Below are positions 53,808-63,741 of a stretch of DNA of 64,000 nucleotides, in pieces. Source of the stretch: Rhodococcus sp. SMB37 (GTDB lineage: Bacteria > Actinomycetota > Actinomycetes > Mycobacteriales > Mycobacteriaceae); the NCBI RefSeq assembly GCF_004345605.1, contig NZ_SLVY01000006.1, forward strand, positions 1-64,000, in the 5' to 3' direction. A program made the translations under genes and the position numbers. Positions within the stretch are counted from its first letter, which is position 1, and every line of letters begins with the position of its first letter. Below the pieces are notes generated by a model, which was not told where the DNA came from, did no database searches, and was given only the letters and a program-made list of their open reading frames with translations.

Positions 53808-55145
53808 ATGGCCGCCGAACCACACATCAAACGACCGCCACTGCACAGGTTCCAGGTGATGATCGTCCTGTTGTGCGCGCTTCTCAACGCGCTGGACGGC
53901 TATGACATCTTCATCATGGGATTCGCGATCCCCTACTTTCCGGATGATTTCGCCTCCAGCTCCATGCAGGGGTACCTGATCAGTGCCGCTTTGGCGGGAA
54001 TGGGCATCGGGTCGGTTGCTTTTGCGCCGCTGGCAGACCGATACGGTCGTCGCCTCGTACTGATGGCGGGGCTCACCCTCAACGCTGTTGGCCTGACCGT
54101 CTCTGCTCTGGCGCCGAACTATTGGGTTCTCCTCGGCTCACGGGTCATCACGGGAATCGCGGTCGGAACGATCGCGACCGTTGTCGTAGTCCTCGCACCC
54201 GAAGTGGTTCCTCGGGCCTGGCGAAGCTTTGCGGTCGGCACCGTGATGTGCGGATATCCGCTGGGCAGCACCATCGCCGGCTTCGCCGGTGCGGCGCTCC
54301 TCGCCGCGGTCGGAGGGTCCTGGCAGGGCATGTTCTGGGTGGGGCTGGTCCTGTGCATCATCGCGCTGATCGCCACGGTCGTGTTCATGCCGGAATCGAC
54401 TGCCTTCCTCCTCAGTAAGGGCGATCCAGAATCGTTGCAGAAGGCGGCCGTCACGCAGAGTCGTCTCGGCTTGGAAGACGACGCGCCGGTGGTTCAGGCC
54501 GACGAAGACGAGGTGCGCAAGAGTCCCGCGACCGTCCGGTTGCTCGGACGCGAACTCCGTACGCTGACATTGCTGCTCTGGACCACCTACACCGCACTGT
54601 CCGCGTCCTTCTACTTCATCAGTTCGTGGACACCCAAGCTGATTACGGATGCAACGTCCGACAAGGCAGAAGGAGCACTTGCCGGTCTGATGATCTCGTT
54701 CGGCACATTGGCAGGAGCCGCGTTGTACGCGACCGTCGGACATAAAGTCTCACCACCTCGGTACATCGTGGCCGGGTCGGTCGTTGCAGTGGTGGCGTTG
54801 ATCGGATTCGCGTCCACACTCAATGGGGGGTTCGCGCTCATGATGGCTGCAGTCATGGGGATCACCGTGTATGGAGCGATGGCGGCAACGGTGACGAGCA
54901 CTCTGGTTTATCCGGTACTTGCGCGAACACGCGGCATGGGCACGATGATCGGCGTGGCACGAGTCGGTGCGATCCTCGCGCCGATCCTCGCTGGCTATGC
55001 TTTGTCGTTCGTATCCATCCGTAGCCTGTACTTCTCGGTCGTCGTACTTCTGGTCCTCGCCCTTCTCGCTGCCGTTTCTCTGCTCAGCCTTTCCCGGAAG
55101 ACCAAACAGTCCAGCGAAGTGCAAAGTCTGCAGACCAGTCGGTGA
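53808..55145 (+). CDS. MFS transporter, aromatic acid:H+ symporter-like
   Basis: The protein is 445 aa from the ATG at 53808 (AAAGGG upstream). It has about 12 membrane segments, LNALDGYDIFIMGFAIPYF in helix 1 with the Asp typical of AAHS importers, and motif A PLADRYGRRLVLMAG. The C-terminus is charged and cytoplasmic. It likely imports the carboxylic or aromatic substrate of the downstream P450 route. A perfect palindrome lies upstream. Longer in-frame starts to 53625 would cover the palindrome and are unlikely. Confidence 0.85.
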   Translation: MAAEPHIKRPPLHRFQVMIVLLCALLNALDGYDIFIMGFAIPYFPDDFASSSMQGYLISAALAGMGIGSVAFAPLADRYGRRLVLMAGLTLNAVGLTVSALAPNYWVLLGSRVITGIAVGTIATVVVVLAPEVVPRAWRSFAVGTVMCGYPLGSTIAGFAGAALLAAVGGSWQGMFWVGLVLCIIALIATVVFMPESTAFLLSKGDPESLQKAAVTQSRLGLEDDAPVVQADEDEVRKSPATVRLLGRELRTLTLLLWTTYTALSASFYFISSWTPKLITDATSDKAEGALAGLMISFGTLAGAALYATVGHKVSPPRYIVAGSVVAVVALIGFASTLNGGFALMMAAVMGITVYGAMAATVTSTLVYPVLARTRGMGTMIGVARVGAILAPILAGYALSFVSIRSLYFSVVVLLVLALLAAVSLLSLSRKTKQSSEVQSLQTSR

Positions 55146-55322
55146 GCTGCTCCACAAAGCGAGTCGACGTACCCCATCCGGGATGACGGTATGTATTGCA
55201 CACGATGTGTGGTGCGGGGGGCACCGCCAGTGCCACCATCCGGACTGATCGGCCGAGCCACAGTATGAGCCGAGCCGCCCGGCCCTCACATTCCAACGAG
55301 GACCGGGCGACATCGTGTTATC

Positions 55323-55360
55323 GACGCCGTGAAACGGCGTCGGATAGGTGTCGACCTATC
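55323..55360. promoter_or_regulatory. Two adjacent hairpins upstream of the crotonase gene
   Basis: GACGCCGT/ACGGCGTC (55323-55341, 3-nt loop) is followed directly by GATAGGT/ACCTATC (55343-55360, 4-nt loop). The first may be a terminator for the MFS gene and the second an operator. The rest of 55146-55501 holds no gene. Confidence 0.4.
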
Positions 55361-55501
55361 CTCGGCGGCCAGGCAAAACACCTCAGCGAAGCAGGGTTTA
55401 CCTGCACGACAATTACTTCGGACGCCTTTTGTGGCGTCGAGTCGGCCACCGGCAGGCGGAGCGAGAACCTCGGCGGCTGACCTAGAGCACTGGGAGTGGA
55501 C

Positions 55502-56380
55502 ATGCAATTCACCACGATCCGACATGAAATCGAGGATGGAATTCTCACTGTCATCCTCAATCGGCCGGAGAAACTCAATGCCTTCACCGTCGAAATGGCC
55601 GACGAGCTCGAACGCACCTTCGTGGCCGTCAACGACGACGACTCCGTGCGGGCAGTGATCGTCACCGGTGAGGGGCGCGCATTCTGCGCCGGCATGGACC
55701 TGTCGAGCGAAGGCAACGTGTTCGGGCTCGACGGGTCGAAGACGCCGTCACTGGATGACATGACCGACCTCGACGACCCCGAGCTGGCTCGCGTCCGTGA
55801 CACAGGAGGCCGGGTGACACTGGCGATCTACGCATGCCGCAAGCCGGTGATTGCCGCGATCAACGGCGCAGCCGTCGGAATAGGCGCGACGATGACGCTG
55901 GCCATGGACGCGCGCCTCGTGTCGACCCAGGCTCGATTCGGTCTGGTGTTCGGGAGGCTGGGTATCGTCCCGGAGGCGTGTTCGACGTGGTTCCTTCCCC
56001 GGATCGTCGGTCTGCCCACCGCGTTGGACCTGGTGTATCGCGCCGACATCCTCGATCCGAACGCCACATGTGAGACCGGTCTCGCACAGGCCGTACACGA
56101 ACCGGACACACTCCTCACCGAGGCACGGGCGCTGGCGAACTCATGGACGAGGAACCGATCCCCGGTGTCCGTCGCACTCATGCGTCAGATGCTCTACCGG
56201 AACTCAGCCGCGCGGCACCCCGCCGAGGCGCACCGGGTCGATTCACTGGCCATGTTCTACACGAGCATTGGCGATGGCAACGACGGCGTACACGCCTTCC
56301 TCGAGAAGCGCGACCCACTCTTCCAGGGGCGGGCGTCGGAGATGCCCCCGTTCTACCAAGAGTGGATTCGAGACGAGTAG
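55502..56380 (+). CDS. Enoyl-CoA hydratase/isomerase family protein
   Basis: The protein is 292 aa from the ATG at 55502 with GGGAG upstream; a GTG at 55496 overlaps the ribosome site. The crotonase motifs are AFCAGMDLSSEG (oxyanion hole) and ACRKPVIAAINGAAVGIGATM. Glu in GRLGIVPEACSTWFLP is a catalytic candidate. It would hydrate or isomerise an acyl-CoA in a beta-oxidation-like step. It lies between the importer and the STAND regulator. Confidence 0.87.
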   Translation: MQFTTIRHEIEDGILTVILNRPEKLNAFTVEMADELERTFVAVNDDDSVRAVIVTGEGRAFCAGMDLSSEGNVFGLDGSKTPSLDDMTDLDDPELARVRDTGGRVTLAIYACRKPVIAAINGAAVGIGATMTLAMDARLVSTQARFGLVFGRLGIVPEACSTWFLPRIVGLPTALDLVYRADILDPNATCETGLAQAVHEPDTLLTEARALANSWTRNRSPVSVALMRQMLYRNSAARHPAEAHRVDSLAMFYTSIGDGNDGVHAFLEKRDPLFQGRASEMPPFYQEWIRDE

Positions 56381-56791
56381 CGGCGATGCACGAACCGCAC
56401 CGCAACCTCCATGGGGTGTGCGACGGCACACTCCAGGCCCGGCGACTGCAGGTTACCGATGATGTGATACTGGTTACACATGGAGCGATTGTTGTATCGC
56501 CGAGGGTCGAGAGGAAAACGTGCGGAGCACATTCGAGCCGAGTATGACAGCCACCCTGGTCGGCCCCGCCCCGACTGCACAGTTACCTCTGAACTCGAAA
56601 TTACTTACCGCCACCGGTCGGGCTTCACTGACTGTCGCGACGCCGGAACAACAGGGCACCACATCACGTCTTTTACGTCTTCATATTGCGCCCCACAGCA
56701 ACTTGACCAGAACGATCATCACGCATGAATTGTTCGATATTGCGGAGCGCTGCTCCGAAGATACCGACGACCATATTCCAAGGAGAATGTG
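56381..56791. promoter_or_regulatory. Regulatory gap before the STAND regulator
   Basis: These 410 bp contain no convincing ORF. They are locally AT-rich (56580-56760) and probably hold the promoter of the regulator gene; AGGAGA at 56781-56786 is its ribosome site. Confidence 0.35.
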
Positions 56792-59131
56792 ATGGCGGCG
56801 GATAACCAACTCCTTCCCAACACCCACGGGTTTTCGTGCGAAGTGACAAGTTTCGTCGGACGCCGAAATGAGGTCGCCGCGGTAAAGACGCGTCTGTCGG
56901 GCTCTCGGATACTGACGCTCACCGGATTCGGTGGGGTAGGAAAAACCCGGCTGGCTTGCCGGGTCGCCTCGGAAGTACGCAGGAGCTATACCGACGGCAT
57001 CTGGTTTGTGGACCTCGCCTCGATCTCTAATCCTGAGCTTGTCACCACCACAATCGCCGAGGCGCTCGACATTCGGGAAGGGTCGAGTCCGGGCCATATT
57101 CACACTCCCTTCGAATTCCTTAGCGGAAGACATGCGCTCATCGTTCTGGATAACTGCGAGCACGTGATCGAGGCCTGCGGAACGGTCGCCGCCGAGATCG
57201 TTCGACGGTCAACCGGCGTGCAGATTCTGGCAACCAGTCGGGAGCCTCTCGGAGTGCTGGGCGAAACCGTGTTCGAGGTCCCCCCCATGTCGGTTCTGGA
57301 CGGCACGCAGTTAGCCGAGGGACGAGAAGGTAAAAGCTTCCATAGCGAGGCGGTCGATCTTTTCGAGCAACGCGCTGCCTCGGTTGTCCCGGGATACACC
57401 ATCGATGATGAGAGCCGCGTGGCGGTTGCCCGTCTCTGCCAGCGACTGGACGGCATCCCTTTGGCTATCGAACTCGCCGCCGTCCGGATCAGGTCCCTTC
57501 CCCTCGATCGAGTCCTGTCACGAGAGGGTCCACTTTTCGATCTTTTGACTCAAGGGAACCGGGGCGGCCCGGTGCGGCATCAAACGCTGCGGGGCGCCAT
57601 CGATTGGAGCTTCAATCTGTGCTCGCCGGACGAACGGGCCCTATGGGCCCGGCTGTCGGTATTTGCGGGTGGTTTCGACTTCGATGCAATCGAGAACGTG
57701 TGCACTGATCCGGAAATTGTTCCGGACGCCTTCGAAGTAATCTCCAGCCTTGCCGAAAAATCGATCATTGTCACTGCTCACTCCGGGCCTAAAGTTCGAT
57801 ATAAATTACTGGAAAGCATCAAGGATTACGCGGCCGAGAAGCTTGCCGCCCAAAACGACGAAGAGACCTGGCATAGAAATCACAGGGATTATTTCCTGCG
57901 TTTGTCCGAACTCAGCGAGAGTCAGTCACTGGGATCAGGACAGCTGGAGTGGAATCGTCGACTCCAGCATGAGCGGGCGAATCTGCGTGCGGCGCTGGAG
58001 TACAGCCTGTCCACCCCCGGTGAGGCCCGCACCGGTCTCCGGATGGCGAGTTCGCTGTGGTTCTTCTGGAATGCGAGTGGCCTGCTGCAGGACGGGCGGT
58101 ACTGGTTGACCCGCGCCTTGGAGACCGACCGGCAGCCGAGCCGGGAGAGAGCGAAAGCGCTCTGGGTGATCGGTTGGTACGCACTGGTCCAAGGCGACAA
58201 CGCCACCGCCAAGCGATACTTGCTGGAAAGCAGCGCCGTAGCGGAAGCGATCGGTGATCGAACCGCCCAGGCGTTTGCACTCCAGTTCCGGGGCACGGTA
58301 GAGCAGATCGACGGCAATCTCGACGTAGCGTTGGAGCTTCTCAACGCCGCCATGGAACATCACGCCGCGTCCGGGGACGTCAATTCACTGACGCTGCTGG
58401 GCGGTGCTCAACTCGCTTTCGTGCACTGCCTGTCCGGAAACCTGGACCAATCAATCGCTTCGGCGGAGGACACCATCGCCCTGGGCAAGTCGCTGCGGGA
58501 GCGTTTCGCCACCTCGTGGGCGCTGTGGTCGCGCGGACTTGCCCTGTGGACCCAGCGCGAGTTCGCGGACGCCTCGGACTCGCTGAAAGAAGCGATCGAA
58601 CTGAAGCAGTCCTTGAGCGACTGGTTGGGCGTGTCTGTATGCACTGAGATTCTCGCGTGGATCGCGATCGAGGAAGGAAACCCTGTTCGATCCGCACGTC
58701 TGTTGGGGATCGGGCGGACGCTGTGCGGCGAAATGGGGAGCTCTCCGCTCTTCGGAAGTGACGCGTTGGTCCGGACACGGACCCGTTACGAGAAGCGGAC
58801 CCGTCAGTTGCTTGGTGGTCCGGCGTTCGAGAGAGAATCCCGGGCGGGTGAAGGGCTCGAACACCACGAGTCGATCGAATTCGCTTTGCAGAAGCGCACA
58901 TCGGAGCCGGCTACGCCCGCACCTGCTTCGGCGGAGGTGAAACTCACCCCGCGCGAGAAGGACGTCGCGAAGCTGGTGACGGAGGGGCTGACGAACAAGG
59001 AGATCGCGGAAAGATTGGTCATCTCCCGCCGTACCGTCGAGGGACACGTGGACCGCATCCTCGCCAAGACCGGCCACAGGTCCCGCTCGCAGCTGGCCGC
59101 CTGGATCGCCCGCGACGAGAGCGTCGAGTAG
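56792..59131 (+). CDS. LuxR family STAND ATPase transcriptional regulator
   Basis: The protein is 779 aa from the ATG at 56792. It has an N-terminal NB-ARC ATPase with Walker A GFGGVGKT (45-52) and Walker B ALIVLDNCEHV. A winged-helix segment LRGAIDWSFNLCSPDERALW and a long helical/TPR-like sensor region follow. The C-terminal LuxR helix-turn-helix is LTPREKDVAKLVTEGLTNKE then IAERLVISRRTVEGHVDRIL. Such regulators bind a ligand, hydrolyse ATP and activate neighbouring operons. It probably controls the P450 operon downstream. Its ATPase resembles that of the truncated kinase at 51.6-53.1 kb. Confidence 0.88.
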   Translation: MAADNQLLPNTHGFSCEVTSFVGRRNEVAAVKTRLSGSRILTLTGFGGVGKTRLACRVASEVRRSYTDGIWFVDLASISNPELVTTTIAEALDIREGSSPGHIHTPFEFLSGRHALIVLDNCEHVIEACGTVAAEIVRRSTGVQILATSREPLGVLGETVFEVPPMSVLDGTQLAEGREGKSFHSEAVDLFEQRAASVVPGYTIDDESRVAVARLCQRLDGIPLAIELAAVRIRSLPLDRVLSREGPLFDLLTQGNRGGPVRHQTLRGAIDWSFNLCSPDERALWARLSVFAGGFDFDAIENVCTDPEIVPDAFEVISSLAEKSIIVTAHSGPKVRYKLLESIKDYAAEKLAAQNDEETWHRNHRDYFLRLSELSESQSLGSGQLEWNRRLQHERANLRAALEYSLSTPGEARTGLRMASSLWFFWNASGLLQDGRYWLTRALETDRQPSRERAKALWVIGWYALVQGDNATAKRYLLESSAVAEAIGDRTAQAFALQFRGTVEQIDGNLDVALELLNAAMEHHAASGDVNSLTLLGGAQLAFVHCLSGNLDQSIASAEDTIALGKSLRERFATSWALWSRGLALWTQREFADASDSLKEAIELKQSLSDWLGVSVCTEILAWIAIEEGNPVRSARLLGIGRTLCGEMGSSPLFGSDALVRTRTRYEKRTRQLLGGPAFERESRAGEGLEHHESIEFALQKRTSEPATPAPASAEVKLTPREKDVAKLVTEGLTNKEIAERLVISRRTVEGHVDRILAKTGHRSRSQLAAWIARDESVE

Positions 59132-59576
59132 GCCCCGAACCTGTAGTTCGTGTTCCGATTAGGACGACCCTCCTGCCGCAACACCTGCTGGCGACGAGCT
59201 CCGGGTCCCCGTGTTGCGGCGCTTCATTCCGGCGACGACAACGCTGCACTGCGCCTGCTTGCACAGATCGGTTTGGTCCTGCAGTGGGTCCACGGCCCGG
59301 CGACCGTGACTCTCCTGCTGTGTGCGACCCGGCCCGGGTTCTGGCCGGTTGGCGCGCACAGGGGGTGACTCCGCGTTCCACGGACATACCTGCGTAGGGA
59401 ATACAGGTAGTGAAGCAGGTATATCTCGCCCATCACCCCGGCACCACAATTGAGATCCTCATCACTGGATGTGGCAGTGACTCGGACTTACGTCAGAGGC
59501 CAAGCACGACTCGTCGGAGCGAAGTGCACCGGTCAGGTCCTCGACCACCTCTTACCCTACGAAGAGAAGCGAGAAT
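59132..59576. promoter_or_regulatory. Intergenic region upstream of the P450 gene
   Basis: These 445 bp show no protein-like ORF. As the only sizeable gap before the P450 operon, they should contain its promoter and any site for the LuxR-type regulator. I see no clear palindrome. Confidence 0.35.
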
Positions 59577-60800
59577 GTGGTGACGACAAGTATCCCCGCG
59601 ATGCCGGACATCCTGTCGGATGAATTCGCCCGGGACCCACACAGGTACTACAAGATCATGCGCGATCACTATCCCCTGCTCCATCACGAAGCTAGTGGTT
59701 ACTACTTCGTCAGTCGGTACGACGACGTAGCACGGGTGTACCGCGATTCCGATGCCTTCAGCAACGAGAACTACGCGTTCCAGATGGAACCTGTGATCGG
59801 CCGGACGGTCATCCAAATGTCTGGCCGGGAGCACACCGTCAACCGGCAGCTGATCACTCCGGCTCTGCGGGGAACCTACCTGGATGACCTTCTTCCGCAA
59901 GTCGATCAGCTCGCGACCGACATGATCGCCGCCCTTCCGGACTCTGGACCGGTCGACATTATCGAGGATTTCACGAAGTGGTTCCCGATCAATGTCATCG
60001 TCAAGATGCTGGATCTGCCCAAGCAGGACCTACCCAAGTTTCACGAGTGGTACTCCTCCCTCATGGCATTCCTCGCCAACCTCACCCAGGACCCTGAGAT
60101 TCAGGCGTGGGGCATGCGCACCCAACAGGAGTACCCGGCATACATCTTGCCGATCATCGCCGAACGACGCCGGAACCCTGGAAACGACCTGATCTCCCGG
60201 CTCTGTCAGGCCGAGCTGGAGGGTGAACAGCTATCTGATGAGCAGATCAAAGCCTTGATCGGACTTCTTCTCATCGCTGGCGGCGAGACGACCGACAAGG
60301 CGATCGCCAGCACACTCAAGCATCTGCTGCAGCATCCCGACCAGCTGGAAGCGGTGCGCGCGAACCCAGCACTGGCCACCAATGCCCTCGTGGAAAACCT
60401 GCGCTACCACCCTCCCGTCCAGATCATTCTCCGAACCGCGACTGCAGACGTCGAGGTTGCAGGTGGAATCATCCCGGCCAACAGCGTCGTTGCCTGCGTC
60501 AACGGGGCCGCCAACCGGGACGAGCGCAGGTACGCCGACCCGGACAAGTTCGACATCTTCCGCGAAGACATCAACATGGATCGTGCCTTTGTCGGCGCTG
60601 CCGATCACATCGCATTCGCACTCGGCCGACATTTCTGCGTGGGATCTCTTCTCGCGAAGCGCGAAGCCGAAACCGCGCTCACGCAGTTGTTCGAGAAGTA
60701 CCCCAACCTTCGCTTCGCGGACGGTTTCGAACCTGTGGACGTTGGTTTGTTCACTCGTGGACCAGAAAAGCTCCTCCTCGAACTCGGTCCGGAGCGTTGA
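59577..60800 (+). CDS. Cytochrome P450
   Basis: This 407-aa soluble bacterial P450 has the I-helix oxygen motif AGGETTDKA (235-242), ExxR in ENLRYHPP (Glu273, Arg276) and the heme-thiolate loop FALGRHFCVGSLLA with Cys354. The GTG start (tandem GTG GTG) follows GAAGAG. It is followed by an aldehyde and an alcohol dehydrogenase and a ferredoxin, so it probably hydroxylates a methyl or allylic carbon that is then oxidised to the acid. Electrons would come from the ferredoxin at 63742; no reductase is in the window. The CYP family cannot be assigned by eye. Confidence 0.9.
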   Translation: MVTTSIPAMPDILSDEFARDPHRYYKIMRDHYPLLHHEASGYYFVSRYDDVARVYRDSDAFSNENYAFQMEPVIGRTVIQMSGREHTVNRQLITPALRGTYLDDLLPQVDQLATDMIAALPDSGPVDIIEDFTKWFPINVIVKMLDLPKQDLPKFHEWYSSLMAFLANLTQDPEIQAWGMRTQQEYPAYILPIIAERRRNPGNDLISRLCQAELEGEQLSDEQIKALIGLLLIAGGETTDKAIASTLKHLLQHPDQLEAVRANPALATNALVENLRYHPPVQIILRTATADVEVAGGIIPANSVVACVNGAANRDERRYADPDKFDIFREDINMDRAFVGAADHIAFALGRHFCVGSLLAKREAETALTQLFEKYPNLRFADGFEPVDVGLFTRGPEKLLLELGPER

Positions 60801-60846
60801 ACGAGTCGATGGATCAAGCGAACACCAGACGGAGGCGGACAGACCG

Positions 60847-62400
60847 ATGACCACCACGGCGCAACCAAGTACTCAGGACAACTCTACTGTCGCCCCGACC
60901 CACTACCAGATGTTTATCGACGGTAAATGGGTCGACAGCGATGACAAGTACAACCTGACCGAGCCGGCCACCGAAGAGGTATTTGCCACGGCGGCCAAGG
61001 GCGGAACACAGCACGCCGAGGCTGCGGTGCAGGCGGCGAAGCGGACCTTCGAGGCGGGGGTTTGGCGAGACATCTCCCCCAAGGGTCGAGCCGAGATCCT
61101 CGATCGGGCTGCTGACGCATTGGAGGCCCGAGCTGACGAGCTGACTATCTTGGGGACTCGAGAGGGCGGTGCCCCCCACTACCTCTCCCACGCATTCAGT
61201 GTCGGCATGCCGGTGAGCAACACCCGGTATTTCGCTGACGTACTTCGCAGACAAGATTTCGAGCGGCCGGGGCCTCTCGTCGGGCCTGTTCTGTCCGGTG
61301 GGCTGGTTCGGCGCGAGCCGATCGGTGTCTGTGTGGCGATCGTGCCCTGGAACTTCCCGTTGGCTCTGGCCGTATGGAAGGTGATGCCGGCCCTCGCCGC
61401 AGGCAACTCGGTGGTGCTCAAGACGGACGAAAAGACGCCTATTGGAGCACTTCAGCTCGCGAAGGAGCTGCAGGCCGCTGGTGTGCCCGACGGTGTATTC
61501 AACGTGGTGACCGGGGACGGGGAGGACGTAGGAGCTCACCTCGCCGCCCACCCGGACGTCCGCAAAGTCTCGTTCACCGGCTCGACCGCAATTGGTAAGG
61601 AGATCGTCCACGCGGGCGCCGGAAACCTCAAGAAGGTGACCCTCGAGCTCGGCGGCAAGGGCGCCAACATCATCCTCGACGACGCCGACTTGCGGACGGC
61701 TGTCGACGGATCGATCTGGGCCTTCCTGATGCACGCCGGCCAGGCCTGTGAATCGGGAACCCGGCTGCTGGTCCCGTCCTCGCTGCACGACGAGTTCGTG
61801 AACCGGATGATCGATCGGCTGCAGACACAGAAGATCGGCGACCCACTCGAGCCCGATACTCACATCGGACCGCTCATCAGCGCAGCACAGCGCGACAGGG
61901 TGCTCGGCTACATCGAATCCGCGAAGAACGAAGGCGCCACGGTCGCGTACGGCGGCGGCGTCCCCGCTGGCGAACAGTTCCGACGAGGTTTTTGGGTCGA
62001 GCCCACCATCCTCACCAACGTGACCAATGACATGACTGTGGCACGCGAGGAAGTGTTCGGCCCCGTCCTTGCAGTGATCCGCTACGACTCGATCGAAGAA
62101 GCAGTCAAGATCGCCAACGACACCGAATACGGACTGTCAGCCGGTGTATGGAGCCAAGATCTCAATCAGGCGCTTTCGGTGGCCCGCCAGCTTGAGGCCG
62201 GCTCGGTGTGGATCAACGATTGGCACATGGGCAATCAGGAATACCCATTCGGAGGATACAAGCAGAGCGGAATTGGTCGGGAACTCAGCTCGCACGCACT
62301 CGACGAGTACACCGAACAAAAATCGATCCAGATCTGCCTGGAGCCGAAGCTCGAAAACCGAGCATACGGCCTGGTCCTGCCAGCACCGACGTCCGACTGA
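60847..62400 (+). CDS. Aldehyde dehydrogenase
   Basis: The 517-aa enzyme has PWNFPLALAVWK, FTGSTAIGK, the base Glu267 in LELGGKGANI and the nucleophile Cys301 in HAGQACESGTR. It differs clearly from the PuuC-like enzyme at 31.6 kb. It starts 47 bp after the P450 stop in the same operon. It would oxidise the aldehyde derived from the P450 product with NAD. Confidence 0.9.
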   Translation: MTTTAQPSTQDNSTVAPTHYQMFIDGKWVDSDDKYNLTEPATEEVFATAAKGGTQHAEAAVQAAKRTFEAGVWRDISPKGRAEILDRAADALEARADELTILGTREGGAPHYLSHAFSVGMPVSNTRYFADVLRRQDFERPGPLVGPVLSGGLVRREPIGVCVAIVPWNFPLALAVWKVMPALAAGNSVVLKTDEKTPIGALQLAKELQAAGVPDGVFNVVTGDGEDVGAHLAAHPDVRKVSFTGSTAIGKEIVHAGAGNLKKVTLELGGKGANIILDDADLRTAVDGSIWAFLMHAGQACESGTRLLVPSSLHDEFVNRMIDRLQTQKIGDPLEPDTHIGPLISAAQRDRVLGYIESAKNEGATVAYGGGVPAGEQFRRGFWVEPTILTNVTNDMTVAREEVFGPVLAVIRYDSIEEAVKIANDTEYGLSAGVWSQDLNQALSVARQLEAGSVWINDWHMGNQEYPFGGYKQSGIGRELSSHALDEYTEQKSIQICLEPKLENRAYGLVLPAPTSD

Positions 62401-62456
62401 CCTCTGTTGTCTCTCGCCGCTGTACGCCTGACGTTGTTCAACGAAACGGAGTAAGC

Positions 62457-63569
62457 ATGAAAACCACAGCAGCAGTACTCTACGAAGCAGGCAAACCCTT
62501 CGAGATTGAAGAACTCGAAGTCGTCGCCCCCGATGAGAACGAAGTCCTCGTCCGATACGACTACTCGGGGCTCTGCCACTCCGACCTGCACATGGTCAAG
62601 GGCCACTTGCCCTTCCGGGCCCCTATGGTGTTCGGCCACGAAGCAGCCGGAGAAATCCTCGAAGTCGGCTCCAAGGTCACGAACGTCAAGCCCGGTGATC
62701 ATTTCGTCGCATCATTCTTCCCGGTATGCGGGCGATGCCGATGGTGCGCGACCGGAAACTCGCGGTTGTGCGACATGGGCGCTCACGGGCTCGAGGGTTT
62801 CCTGCCCGGCGGCCGGTTCCCGTTCAAAGGAAAGAACGGCGACTACGGGTCCATGATGACCGTCGGCACGTTCAGCCAGTACGCGACCATTCACGAAAAC
62901 TCGGTGATCCCGATCCATGATTGGCTTCCGTTGGACAAGGCAGCTCTGGTCGGCTGCGGAGTCCCGACCGGATGGGGATCGGCGGTCAACTCTGCCAATG
63001 TACGGCCGGGCGACACCGTAGTCGTTTACGGTATCGGCGGTATCGGCATCAACGCTGTGCAGGGAGCCGCGTATGCGGGCGCACAACACCTCATCGCCGT
63101 CGATCCGGTCCCGTTCAAGCGGGAAAATGCCAAGATTTTCGGAGCTACCCACACGGCTGCATCCGCCGAAGAAGCTCTCGCACTTGTGCAGGAACTGACG
63201 TGGGGTGTAGGCGCTGACAGCACCATCATCACCATCGACGAACTTACCGCGCAATCTGTTTCGGACGCCGCCGAGGCGACGTCGAAGGGCGGCACAATCG
63301 TCGTTACCTCGATGGGGCAGTACGAGGATGCCACGATTCAACTGTCGGGCGTGCAGCTTGCCCTGTGGGGCAAACGTATTCAGGGTTCACTCTACGGTGG
63401 TTGCAACCCTGTCTACGACATCCCAAAACTGCTGAGCCTGTATCAGAGTGGCCATGTGAAGCTCGACGAGCTCATCACCCAGACCTACTCTCTCGAACAG
63501 GTCAACCAGGGCTACGAAGATCTCGAAGCACACAAGAACATCCGCGGCGTCATCGTTCACGAACACTGA
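62457..63569 (+). CDS. NDMA-type zinc alcohol dehydrogenase
   Basis: The 370-aa MDR enzyme has zinc ligands Cys40 and His61, a four-Cys structural site (91, 94, 97, 105) and the NAD motif YGIGGIG. The segment AHGLEGFLPGGRFPFKGKNG is typical of NDMA-dependent (nicotinoprotein) alcohol dehydrogenases, which keep NADH bound and are associated with mycofactocin as electron acceptor. ACGGAG precedes the ATG. It would oxidise the alcohol made by the P450. Confidence 0.88.
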   Translation: MKTTAAVLYEAGKPFEIEELEVVAPDENEVLVRYDYSGLCHSDLHMVKGHLPFRAPMVFGHEAAGEILEVGSKVTNVKPGDHFVASFFPVCGRCRWCATGNSRLCDMGAHGLEGFLPGGRFPFKGKNGDYGSMMTVGTFSQYATIHENSVIPIHDWLPLDKAALVGCGVPTGWGSAVNSANVRPGDTVVVYGIGGIGINAVQGAAYAGAQHLIAVDPVPFKRENAKIFGATHTAASAEEALALVQELTWGVGADSTIITIDELTAQSVSDAAEATSKGGTIVVTSMGQYEDATIQLSGVQLALWGKRIQGSLYGGCNPVYDIPKLLSLYQSGHVKLDELITQTYSLEQVNQGYEDLEAHKNIRGVIVHEH

Positions 63570-63640
63570 GCCGACTCCCCCGGCAGCTCTCGGGCCAGGT
63601 CGGACACGTCCTCGACGAACCGACCACTGCAGAGTCCGAC

Positions 63641-63681
63641 GGCGCCCAGGGTTCGAAGTCACGAATTCGGCCCTGGGCGCC
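63641..63681 (+). terminator. Stem-loop between ADH and ferredoxin genes
   Basis: A perfect 11-bp inverted repeat (GGCGCCCAGGG / CCCTGGGCGCC) has a 19-nt loop. It lies 72 bp after the ADH stop and 61 bp before the ferredoxin start, so it may attenuate rather than end transcription. Confidence 0.6.
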
Positions 63682-63741
63682 GACCGCCCTCAACCGGGCA
63701 CCTACTCGGGTGGGCGAACCCCGACATCAAGGAGAAAGAAA

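Noticed and set aside
60814-61863. 349-aa minus-strand frame opposite the aldehyde dehydrogenase
   Set aside because: Antisense to a well-supported ALDH gene; no domain motifs.
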